NCBI RefSeq assembly: GCF_000426465.1
Contig: NZ_AUFK01000009.1
Coordinates: forward strand, 248,001-312,000
Reading direction: 5' to 3'
Source of the DNA: Epilithonimonas caeni DSM 17710
GTDB lineage: Bacteria; Bacteroidota; Bacteroidia; Flavobacteriales; Weeksellaceae
Length of the DNA: 64,000 nucleotides
The notes below the pieces were generated by a model that searched no databases, was not told where the DNA came from, and saw only the letters and a program-made list of their open reading frames with translations. Numbering within the stretch: the first letter of the stretch is position 1; each line of letters opens with the position of its first letter. This document shows positions 55,107-62,165 of this stretch, one piece after another. The translations under genes were made by a program, and so were the position numbers.

Positions 55107-55673
55107 TTATCGTCGTCCGGAATTATCATTATTCCTGATTTGCGGTTGTGACTGTTCCTGCTTCTGAGGTGTAACTTTGATTTTATTAGACTCTCTTCTA
55201 GTTGGCTGGACCCTAATGTTATTATTCTGTTGGGTTCTTCCATTGTTCGGCTGAACTCTAATGTTGTTATTCTGCTGAGTTCTCACGTTGTTCGGTTGAA
55301 CTCTAATGTTGCCATTCTGCTGATTTCTCACATTATTGGGTTGAACTCTTATACTATTCGATTGAGAACGGGCGTTGTTAGGGATTTGATTCTGCAAGGA
55401 ACTACTTCTTTTTGGAGAAACAATTACCGTATTCCTGCTTCTATTATTGTAATTGTAAACGTTACCATTCCTATAGTAACTTCCATTATAGTCATAATAA
55501 ACTATGTTTGGAGCATACCAATAGCCATCTGGTGATTGATAATATCCTGCTCTGTACCCATCTGAATAACCTTGTGAATAGGGATCATTGTATCCATAAG
55601 AATCTGTCGTTGCAACACATGAGACTAAGCTCATTGCAAAAACTGTCATTAATATTTTGATTGAATTTTTCAT
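55107..55673 (-). CDS. Asn/Gln-rich repeat lipoprotein
   Basis: A 188-residue protein from the ATG at 55673 (MKNSIKILMTVFAMSLVSC), a lipoprotein with Cys19. The N-terminal mature part is rich in Tyr and Gly (GYNDPYSQGYSDGYRAGYYQSPDGYWY). The C-terminal part holds three full and one partial 15-residue repeats with the core NIRVQPNN(V/G)RTQQNN, then a basic tail. The composition suggests a surface or matrix-associated disordered protein. No known domain is recognised. Confidence 0.8.
   Translation of the reverse strand: MKNSIKILMTVFAMSLVSCVATTDSYGYNDPYSQGYSDGYRAGYYQSPDGYWYAPNIVYYDYNGSYYRNGNVYNYNNRSRNTVIVSPKRSSSLQNQIPNNARSQSNSIRVQPNNVRNQQNGNIRVQPNNVRTQQNNNIRVQPNNGRTQQNNNIRVQPTRRESNKIKVTPQKQEQSQPQIRNNDNSGRR
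55215..55355. repeat. 45-base tandem repeat encoding NIRVQPNNVRTQQNN
   Basis: Three full copies and a partial fourth of a 45-base unit lie in the 3' half of the lipoprotein gene; copies differ at a few positions. Confidence 0.8.
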
Positions 55674-55798
55674 TTCTTCGATTTTTATATTTTCCAATAT
55701 ATAAGTTACAAAGAATCTGCCAAGATGGAATTAATTATAAAATCATAGAATGATCTATATTATTTTCATCCAAAATACAACTTTTGTGAGACAGTTTT

Positions 55799-56398
55799 TT
55801 AATAGACTATGCAATTCTTAGATTTATAATAATATCCTAAGTCTTTTACTTTTGATAATATTCCATTCTTTTGTACAGATACAATAAAAGCTTCTTTTGA
55901 TTCAGGACAATTGACGTATTTGTTTACTTTAAGTTTATAGCCATAATCTGTTTTCACAAAACCATTCCCTTTTGAAGACCAAGTATCAATATCATAATCA
56001 TTAATACGAGCAATCAAAAAAGCTTCTTTTTCATTATCTATTTCTCCAATAAATTTGCTTAGTTCTTCTGTATCTTGAACATAATACCAAATCTTATTTT
56101 TTAAATATAGAATTCTGTAATTACAATAACTTGGCTGACATCCTGAAAAGAATCCGTTTTCAGTTTTAGCTTCGGGAATGGGAATTTTTTTTGGAAGTTC
56201 CACATTACCTTTAGAAAATATTTTTTTAGGTGAAAAACCATACACATAATCAACTTGCCAATATTCCACATTTTTATTTGGAATTATAAACTTCAATAAT
56301 TCCTCATCATAAGTTTCTTGTTCGGGTAATTTTTTAAAACTTTCATTACAAGAATTTAGAAAAAATATTAGAATTAATATAGAAAGTATTTTATACAT
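55799..56398 (-). CDS. Putative lipoprotein of unknown function
   Basis: A 199-residue protein from the ATG at 56398 (MYKILSILILIFFLNSC), a lipoprotein with Cys17. The mature part has a Cys-containing loop (FFSGCQPSYCNYRILYLKNKIWYYVQD) and a C-terminal segment with two further Cys residues, so disulfides are possible. No family is recognised. The gene is AT-rich compared with the two genes upstream and starts 10 bases after sanA. Confidence 0.7.
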   Translation of the reverse strand: MYKILSILILIFFLNSCNESFKKLPEQETYDEELLKFIIPNKNVEYWQVDYVYGFSPKKIFSKGNVELPKKIPIPEAKTENGFFSGCQPSYCNYRILYLKNKIWYYVQDTEELSKFIGEIDNEKEAFLIARINDYDIDTWSSKGNGFVKTDYGYKLKVNKYVNCPESKEAFIVSVQKNGILSKVKDLGYYYKSKNCIVY

Positions 56399-56408
56399 TA
56401 TCAATCAT

Positions 56409-57032
56409 TTATTCTTCAGGAGAAATTCCCAAAACATAATAGAACACTGCCAAAACTCTGGCAAAGAATTCACGGGTGTGATTTCTGTAGAAACTTTCAT
56501 TCTTACTGACATCCTGCGCATCAAATCCAAGCGCATTCATTCCATTGTTTCGAGCAAAGAACAAAGCTCTCAGGTTATGAAAACCTTGTGAAACGATGAT
56601 GACATTTTTCTGCTTATAAACATTTTTACAACGAAGAATGCTTTTATGTGTATTGAAACCTTTCGGGTCTTTGATAATGATATTTTCCGGAACGCCTTCG
56701 TTATAGACAAGAAATCTTGTCATAGCTTCTGTTTCATCGTAGTTTTCACTTTTCTCTCCACTTACGATGATCTTTTTTATTTTGCCATGATGATAAAGCG
56801 TTCCGACCGCGTCCATTCTTGCCACAAAATAGGGATTTGCGACACCGGAACGCATCTTCGGGGAAGTTCCCAGAACCAAAGCACAATCTCTTGGTGGAAC
56901 TTTGCTGATTTTTGTATAAGTTCTCCCGCTGGTAAGCGCATACACCCAGAAATTTGCTAAAACCATTAGCAAGATCCCAAGTTCCAAAAGTCTGAAAAGA
57001 ACTTTTAAAATGTTTGTAAGCGCTTTCAACAT
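56409..57032 (-). CDS. SanA-like DUF218 membrane protein
   Basis: A 207-residue protein with one N-terminal transmembrane helix (about residues 14-34) and a DUF218 domain: DCALVLGTSPKMRSGVANPYFVARMDAVGTLYHHGKIKKIIVSGE, then YDETEAMTRFLVYNEGVPENIIIKDPKGFNTHKSILRC and VIIVSQGFHNLRALFFAR. This matches the SanA (vancomycin-exclusion) branch rather than YdcF or ElyC. It contributes to envelope barrier function in E. coli; the reaction is unknown. It starts 3 bases after the PaaE-like reductase gene. Confidence 0.88.
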   Translation of the reverse strand: MLKALTNILKVLFRLLELGILLMVLANFWVYALTSGRTYTKISKVPPRDCALVLGTSPKMRSGVANPYFVARMDAVGTLYHHGKIKKIIVSGEKSENYDETEAMTRFLVYNEGVPENIIIKDPKGFNTHKSILRCKNVYKQKNVIIVSQGFHNLRALFFARNNGMNALGFDAQDVSKNESFYRNHTREFFARVLAVFYYVLGISPEE

Positions 57033-57035
57033 ATT

Positions 57036-58163
57036 TTAATGTAAATCAAAATCTAAATATACGTCTTTACTCATCGCTATGGAAACACAAGGCAAAATTT
57101 TCCCTTGAAGTTTCTCTTTTTCCGTCAAATATTCGTCTTCTGTCATATCCACCTCTCCATTTTTCAAATAGCAGAGACAGCTTCCACATATTCCGGATTT
57201 GCAGGAATATGGCAGTTTGTAACCCAGATCCAATAATTGCTGTAGAATTTTTCGTTCGTTATTTTTTAGAATGATTCCGTCCTTTTCAATATGATTGAAT
57301 TTGATTTTGACATTCACATTCTCGATCAGAGGAAATTCTTTTTCAGTAGGATAAATATCTTCATTAAAAGCTTCAAACAATTCAAAATGAATGTTTTTTT
57401 TTGGAATCCCATGGTTGTAACAAGCATTCGCAACAGATTTTATCATTGCGCCGGGACCACATATCAAAACCTTGTCTGTACTATCCCAAATTGTCGATTC
57501 TTCGTCCTCTTCATCCAAATGGAGAATCTGATTGATGATCAAAGAAATTTTTCTCTCATCCAATCTTCCCTGGAAAAGTTTGTCTTTAATTGGTTCTTGT
57601 GACAGAAAATAATAAACCTGGAATCTTCCGACATTTTCTTTCTGCAGATCTTCCAGTTCCTGTTTCAGAACAATATCTTCATAACTTTTGTTGCCATAGA
57701 AAAGAAAGATCCTGGCAAACTGTTCATTATGAAGAATATTTTTGATATGACTTATAATTGGTGTAATTCCAATTCCGGAGGCGAAAGCCAGAATTGTTCT
57801 TTTCTCGTTCGGCCTTGAGGGAATAAAAAAACGTCCCAAAGGTTCACTCACAGAGATTTCATCATCAATCTGATAACTTTCGAATAAGAAGTTGGTTGAA
57901 CTTTCGTCGCCATTGATTTTGATGGCCAATTCAATTTTATTTTCAAAAGGTGCGGATGTGAAAGAATAATCATTCTGAATTTCCTTTTCGTTGAAATGAT
58001 ATTTCAGCGTCACATATTGCCCGGCCTGATATTGATATTGCCGTTTCAGTTCCGCAGGAATCGCTAATTCCAACGCAAATGCATTTTTGGTAAGTTGACG
58101 TTTTTTAGCTATTTTTAGCCTGTGAAACTGAGGTTGATTCGCGATCGTTAATTGATTCTCCAT
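57036..58163 (-). CDS. Flavin oxidoreductase with C-terminal 2Fe-2S domain (PaaE-like)
   Basis: A 375-residue ferredoxin-NADP-reductase-family protein from the ATG at 58163. The N-terminal flavin domain has QYQAGQYVTLKYHFNEKEIQNDYSFTSAP, the nucleotide-binding domain has ILAFASGIGITPIISHIKNIL and KVLICGPGAMIKSV, and the C-terminal plant-type ferredoxin domain has the cluster motif SCKSGICGSCLC...PC. The layout is that of PaaE and related reductases. No paaABCD oxygenase genes are adjacent, so the electron acceptor is probably another protein, for example a desaturase or hydroxylase. It is the first gene of a three-gene series with sanA. Confidence 0.9.
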   Translation of the reverse strand: MENQLTIANQPQFHRLKIAKKRQLTKNAFALELAIPAELKRQYQYQAGQYVTLKYHFNEKEIQNDYSFTSAPFENKIELAIKINGDESSTNFLFESYQIDDEISVSEPLGRFFIPSRPNEKRTILAFASGIGITPIISHIKNILHNEQFARIFLFYGNKSYEDIVLKQELEDLQKENVGRFQVYYFLSQEPIKDKLFQGRLDERKISLIINQILHLDEEDEESTIWDSTDKVLICGPGAMIKSVANACYNHGIPKKNIHFELFEAFNEDIYPTEKEFPLIENVNVKIKFNHIEKDGIILKNNERKILQQLLDLGYKLPYSCKSGICGSCLCYLKNGEVDMTEDEYLTEKEKLQGKILPCVSIAMSKDVYLDFDLH

Positions 58164-58247
58164 TGTCAAGAATCAAATTTAATCAAATTTGGGAAAAGAA
58201 AAAATCTAAATAGCAAAGCTTGGTTTCAAATTTAAATAAAATAATCT

Positions 58248-58883
58248 ATGAAAAAATTCCTGATATATTCCGTTTTGTCAATCAGCCTTTTAGCTTGTAA
58301 AAAGAACGACGAAAAAGTAGCTGAAACCGAAGCAAAAGAAGATTCGATACAAGTTAAGCCGACAAAATCGGAAGCTGATGTTGCAGGACTGACAGAACTT
58401 TCTCCTGAAAAAATCACGGAAGTTTTGAAGTCCAATCATTCTGATACACTTTATGTAACTAACTTCTTCGCAACTTGGTGTGGGCCATGTATGCAGGAGA
58501 TTCCGCATTTCAGAAAAAAAATGGATGAATTGACCAATCAACCCGTGAAATTTACGTTTGTGAGTCTTGATAACAAAACGGATTGGGCAAGCAAAGTCAG
58601 TGATTTTGCAGACGAATATGATATTAGAAAAAATGTGATCCTTCTTGACGGAATGCTTTTGAAGCAGGAATTTTTCAAGCAAAATTTCCAATCCTGGAAT
58701 GGAGAGGCAATTCCTTTTACATTAATCAGAAAAGGCGATAGATCTGATGAAACTGTTGGTTCTATGACCGAAGAGATGCTAAATCAGAAAATCGAGAAAC
58801 TCTTAGCCAACAATAGTTCTTCTAAAATGATTGATAATAAGGAAAAAGCTATGATTGCCAGTCCGAAAAAATCTTTGAAATAA
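58248..58883 (+). CDS. TlpA/thioredoxin-fold lipoprotein
   Basis: A 211-residue lipoprotein (LSISLLAC, Cys17) with an acidic linker and a thioredoxin fold whose active site is WCGPC in FFATWCGPCMQEIPHFRKKM. The cis-proline region is GEAIPFTLI. It is expected to act as a thiol-disulfide reductant outside the inner membrane, as TlpA and ResA do. It starts the ABC transporter set: the FecCD permease begins 13 bases later. A Lys-rich C-terminal tail follows the fold. Confidence 0.9.
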   Translation: MKKFLIYSVLSISLLACKKNDEKVAETEAKEDSIQVKPTKSEADVAGLTELSPEKITEVLKSNHSDTLYVTNFFATWCGPCMQEIPHFRKKMDELTNQPVKFTFVSLDNKTDWASKVSDFADEYDIRKNVILLDGMLLKQEFFKQNFQSWNGEAIPFTLIRKGDRSDETVGSMTEEMLNQKIEKLLANNSSSKMIDNKEKAMIASPKKSLK

Positions 58884-58896
58884 TAATTAATTCTTG

Positions 58897-59865
58897 ATGA
58901 AACGTTTTCCTGTTTTGGTAATTTTAATAATCCTCTTTGCGGTTATTGCGTTTTTCATCAATCTCAATATTGGTTTTGCAAAACTCAATTTTTCTGATTT
59001 TATCAATTCAGAATCTGAGAATTTTCAAATTGCCGGATTTAGGATCAATCGTGCTTTGGCAATGCTTTTGGCTGGAGTTGCGATTCCGACAAGCGGATTT
59101 CTTTTGCAGGAATATTTCAAGAATCCTTTGGCTGGTCCGGACGTCTTAGGAATCACTTCGGTTTCCAGTTTGTTTGTGGCGATCTACATTTTCTTTTCAC
59201 AGGATATTCTAATTCCGGATTTTTTGCAGAATAGTTTTATCAGTTTATCATCGATCATAGGAAGCATTGCTTTGATGATGATTTTACTGTTATTTTCGAA
59301 TCGGTTTCGGGATAGAAGTTTCATCATTATTTTCGGATTTTTGATTTCGGCTTTGGCTGGTGCTGTTGTTTCCTTTCTCCAGTTTTATGTGGAAAGTCAA
59401 AGTTTAAAGAATTATATGCTCTGGACTTTCGGAGCGAATAATCAGGCGAGTTTGATTCAGATTTCAATTCTTACAGTTTTAATAATTATTGGACTGATTT
59501 TCACTTTCAAATCCATAAAACCATTAATTGGGAATGCTCTTGGAGCAGCTTATGCAAAGAGTTTCGGAATCAGTCAATCTAAGCTTAAAATCAGTATTAT
59601 TATAGCTTCTTCACTACTTTCTGCTTCGGTTACAGCGTTTTTAGGGCCGATTTTGTTTATTGGTGTTGTAGTTCCACATTTTTGCAGAATGATCTGGAAT
59701 CCTGCGCAGCTTTGGCATCAATGGATCCTGAATATGATTTTGGGTATTTTCATCATGCAGGTCTTTTCGATTATTTCAGAATTAAGTCAATTTCCGATTA
59801 ATATCATAACAACTTTCTTTGGGATTCCGGTGATTTTGTTGATGTTGATGAAAAATAAAGTTTAA
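58897..59865 (+). CDS. FecCD-type ABC permease (siderophore, heme or cobalamin class)
   Basis: A 322-residue inner-membrane permease from the ATG at 58897, with about nine hydrophobic helices. Family segments are FRINRALAMLLAGVAIPTSGFLLQEYFKNPLAGPDVLGITS and GPILFIGVVVPHFCRMIWNP, typical of BtuC/FhuB/FecD permeases. Its ATPase partner is encoded downstream at 60515, but a GxxExxY gene with flanking repeats lies between. A periplasmic binding protein is not encoded in the set. Confidence 0.92.
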   Translation: MKRFPVLVILIILFAVIAFFINLNIGFAKLNFSDFINSESENFQIAGFRINRALAMLLAGVAIPTSGFLLQEYFKNPLAGPDVLGITSVSSLFVAIYIFFSQDILIPDFLQNSFISLSSIIGSIALMMILLLFSNRFRDRSFIIIFGFLISALAGAVVSFLQFYVESQSLKNYMLWTFGANNQASLIQISILTVLIIIGLIFTFKSIKPLIGNALGAAYAKSFGISQSKLKISIIIASSLLSASVTAFLGPILFIGVVVPHFCRMIWNPAQLWHQWILNMILGIFIMQVFSIISELSQFPINIITTFFGIPVILLMLMKNKV

Positions 59866-60488
59866 CACAAAGGCACAATTGTTTTTTATTAAACATCATG
59901 CTTTAAGGCACAAGTAATTTTAGCTAAGAAAACTTTGTGCCCTAAAACATGAAGGTGTTAAGTAAATTTTTGTGTCTTTGTGTTAAAACTGCGATTTTAT
60001 TATCTTCGATAAAAAATACAAATGACAGAAAATGAATTATCAAAAATAGTTTTTGATGCTGGACTCAAGATTCACAAGAAATTGGGACCTGGATTATTTG
60101 AAACAGTTTATGAAGAATGTATGTTTTACGAACTACAAAAGCAAAATTTAAAAGTTGAAAAACAAATAGTTCTACCAATTGTTTATGAAGAATTGAAAAT
60201 AAATAATGCATTTCGGATTGACATTATCATTGAAGATAAATTAATTTTAGAAATCAAAGCTGTTGAGTTTATAAACCCTTCGCATAAAGCACAATTATTA
60301 ACTTATTTAAAAATGACAGGTTGCAAGTTGGGACTTCTAATCAATTTCAATGAAGAAACTTTTAAATCAGGAGTTACAAGAGTAATCAATGGTTATTTCT
60401 AAAATAAAAAATCAACTTTAAAAATTAACAAAGTTAATCCTCGTGCCTTAAAATACAATATTGTAATAAAATTATTTGTGCCTTTGTG
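59866..60488. mobile_element. GxxExxY insertion with terminal inverted repeats
   Basis: The segment starts with CACAAAGGCACAA (59866-59878) and ends with its exact inverse TTGTGCCTTTGTG (60476-60488). A second inner pair, TTAAGGCACAAG on the left and its near-inverse CTCGTGCCTTAA on the right (near 60439), and an internal TTTGTGTCTTTGTGTT near 59970, make it highly structured. It encloses only the GxxExxY gene. No transposase is encoded. Mobility is an inference. Confidence 0.55.
60022..60402 (+). CDS. GxxExxY protein (PD-(D/E)XK fold)
   Basis: A 126-residue protein with the family signature GLFETVY (GPGLFETVYEECM, about residues 24-36) and a nuclease-fold core FRIDIIIEDKLILEIKAVE, in which Asp and the E-x-K residues are the expected metal site. 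GxxExxY proteins are common in Bacteroidota and cyanobacteria, often as scattered copies in intergenic repeats; their function is unproven. Here the gene stands between the permease and ATPase genes of one transporter, flanked by inverted repeats. Confidence 0.93.
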   Translation: MTENELSKIVFDAGLKIHKKLGPGLFETVYEECMFYELQKQNLKVEKQIVLPIVYEELKINNAFRIDIIIEDKLILEIKAVEFINPSHKAQLLTYLKMTGCKLGLLINFNEETFKSGVTRVINGYF

Positions 60489-60514
60489 ATAAATTTATCT
60501 TTGCTAAAATAAAT

Positions 60515-61456
60515 ATGTTTTTAAAAATAAATCAAGCAACAATCGGTTACACGAATCCATTGGTTTCGGAGATTAATTCGTCTTTGGAATTAGGCGAAGT
60601 TTGTTTGTTAATGGGAAATAACGGCATCGGGAAAACTACTTTAATCAAATCAATTCTTGGCCAAAATAAACTTTTAAAAGGCAAAATTTCTATCAATGGA
60701 AAATTGATTCAAAAACTAGACTCCAACGAAATAGCTTCCCAGATTGCCATTGTTTTTTCTAAAGCGGAAATCCCGGATAATTATACGGTTACCGATTTGA
60801 TTTCGCTCGGAAAATATATTCATTATCCCTATTATTTTAAATTAAATGAAACTGATAAACAGGAAATTTTCGAAATCATTAATAAACTCAATCTATCAGA
60901 ATATCAGAACAAAAAACTAACTGAATTATCTGACGGAAATCTTCAAAAAACCTTTATTGGAAGAGCTTTAGCTCAGAATTCTCCTTTTATCATTCTGGAC
61001 GAACCAACAACACATTTGGATGAAGAAAATAAACTGATGATTCTTTCATTGCTTAGAAATCTAGCAAGATCAGAAAACAAACTCATTCTTTTATCATCTC
61101 ACGATTGGCGATTGGCAAAAGAATTTTCCGATAAGATCTGGTGGATCAAAGAAAAAAAACTCATCAGCGGAATCTCGGAAGAAGTCATTCTCAACAATCC
61201 TGAACTGATTACGCCTAAGATTTTAAACTTCAATCAGACATTTCATTCGCCAGATATTGATGCCCCGAAATTGGAAAAAGAAATGATGTTTTCTTACCTC
61301 CAAAAAAACTTCTCCCAGGATTTAAGAAAATTTAAATTGACGTTTAAAAATGATTTTTGGGAACTGAATTCGGAGAATTTTCATGATAATTGTCATGGTT
61401 TCCTAGAAATTAAACAGTCTTTGCAAACAGTGATTGAAACAAGTATTTCTAACTAA
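60515..61456 (+). CDS. ABC transporter ATPase, iron/siderophore type
   Basis: A 313-residue ATPase from the ATG at 60515 (MFLKINQATIGYTN); an open frame upstream reaches into the terminal repeat and is rejected. Walker A is GNNGIGKTT, the signature is LSDGNLQKTFIGRAL (Asp and Asn at places usually Gly and Gln), Walker B is FIILDEPTTHLD, and the H-loop is LSSHDW. About 90 residues after the canonical domain form a tail with no recognised family. It is the partner of the FecCD permease gene at 58897. Confidence 0.9.
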   Translation: MFLKINQATIGYTNPLVSEINSSLELGEVCLLMGNNGIGKTTLIKSILGQNKLLKGKISINGKLIQKLDSNEIASQIAIVFSKAEIPDNYTVTDLISLGKYIHYPYYFKLNETDKQEIFEIINKLNLSEYQNKKLTELSDGNLQKTFIGRALAQNSPFIILDEPTTHLDEENKLMILSLLRNLARSENKLILLSSHDWRLAKEFSDKIWWIKEKKLISGISEEVILNNPELITPKILNFNQTFHSPDIDAPKLEKEMMFSYLQKNFSQDLRKFKLTFKNDFWELNSENFHDNCHGFLEIKQSLQTVIETSISN

Positions 61457-61538
61457 ATAGATTTTTATCAATTTTATTTAATAAGAGTCGCATAATAATT
61501 AATCACTTGTAAATCAGTATTTTAAATAACTTAACATC

Positions 61539-61575
61539 AAAATACTATGCATGCATAGTATTTTTTTTATATTTG
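61539..61575 (+). promoter_or_regulatory. MarR promoter and operator
   Basis: A perfect 26-base palindrome (61539-61564) centred on ACTATGCATGCATAGT is followed by the -7 box TATATTTG (61568-61575), 16 bases before the ATG at 61592. The palindrome covers the -33 to -12 region, the expected place for a repressor site, most likely that of the MarR protein itself. Confidence 0.7.
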
Positions 61576-61591
61576 TAAAAAGCACTTCAAT

Positions 61592-62053
61592 ATGCCAGTT
61601 ATGGAAAAGAAAAATTCAGAAAAAGTCGAAAGTATTGACTTGATGTTAAAGTCGGCTTGGTTAGCGGTCTCGAAAATGTATTCGGACCAGGCATCTCTGT
61701 ACAATTCAACTGCAGTTCAAGCACTTACATTACTTAAAATTGATCCAAAGGAAGGAACCAGGAGCACAAACCTTGGCCCTAAAATGGCAATAGAACCGAC
61801 TTCTCTTACAAGAATCATCAAGCTTCTTGAAGACAATGGTTATATCTACAAAGAAAAAACCACAACCGATAAACGGGAAGTCATTATCAAATTAACTGAT
61901 AAAGGTATCAATTCCAGAAACTTATCAAAGGAAGTTGTTATTAATTTCAATAAGAAAGTATTGGAAAGAATTGCGCCTGAGAAATTTGAAGTTTTCAAGG
62001 AAGTGATGACAGACATCTTAAAAATCGCAAACGAACTGAATCACAAAAAATAA
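61592..62053 (+). CDS. MarR-family regulator of a fatty-acid oxidation operon
   Basis: A 153-residue winged-helix regulator (ATG at 61592; an in-frame ATG at 61601 is possible). Central DNA-binding part: GTRSTNLGPKMAIEPTSLTRIIKLLEDNGYIYKEKTTTDKREVIIKLTDKG, with the wing DKREV typical of MarR proteins. It is followed by a multifunctional beta-oxidation gene, so an acyl-CoA or fatty acid is a likely effector. The 26-base palindrome on its own promoter suggests autoregulation. Confidence 0.93.
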   Translation: MPVMEKKNSEKVESIDLMLKSAWLAVSKMYSDQASLYNSTAVQALTLLKIDPKEGTRSTNLGPKMAIEPTSLTRIIKLLEDNGYIYKEKTTTDKREVIIKLTDKGINSRNLSKEVVINFNKKVLERIAPEKFEVFKEVMTDILKIANELNHKK

Positions 62054-62060
62054 AGATAAA

Positions 62061-62120
62061 CTCTCGCTGATTAAGCAAATCGAGCAGATTAATCTGCAAT
62101 ATCAGTGAAATCTGCGAGAG
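62061..62120. repeat. Structured intergenic element
   Basis: CTCTCGC (62061-62067) and GCGAGAG (62114-62120) are an inverted pair that encloses the perfect 14-base palindrome GCAGATTAATCTGC (62084-62097) and a further AATCTGC. It lies between the MarR gene and the beta-oxidation gene and resembles repeats seen between genes in this group. Confidence 0.6.
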
Positions 62121-62165
62121 AAAACTCTTCTGTAAAATATTAAATCATAAAAATATCTTCTAATA

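Noticed and set aside
59866-60500. Possible CRISPR array or tRNA in the repeat-rich segment
   Set aside because: The repeats are few, inverted and not evenly spaced, and no cloverleaf can be folded by eye.
60476-60514. Earlier TTG start for the ABC ATPase
   Set aside because: It lies in the terminal inverted repeat and encodes a stretch unlike ABC proteins; ATG 60515 fits.
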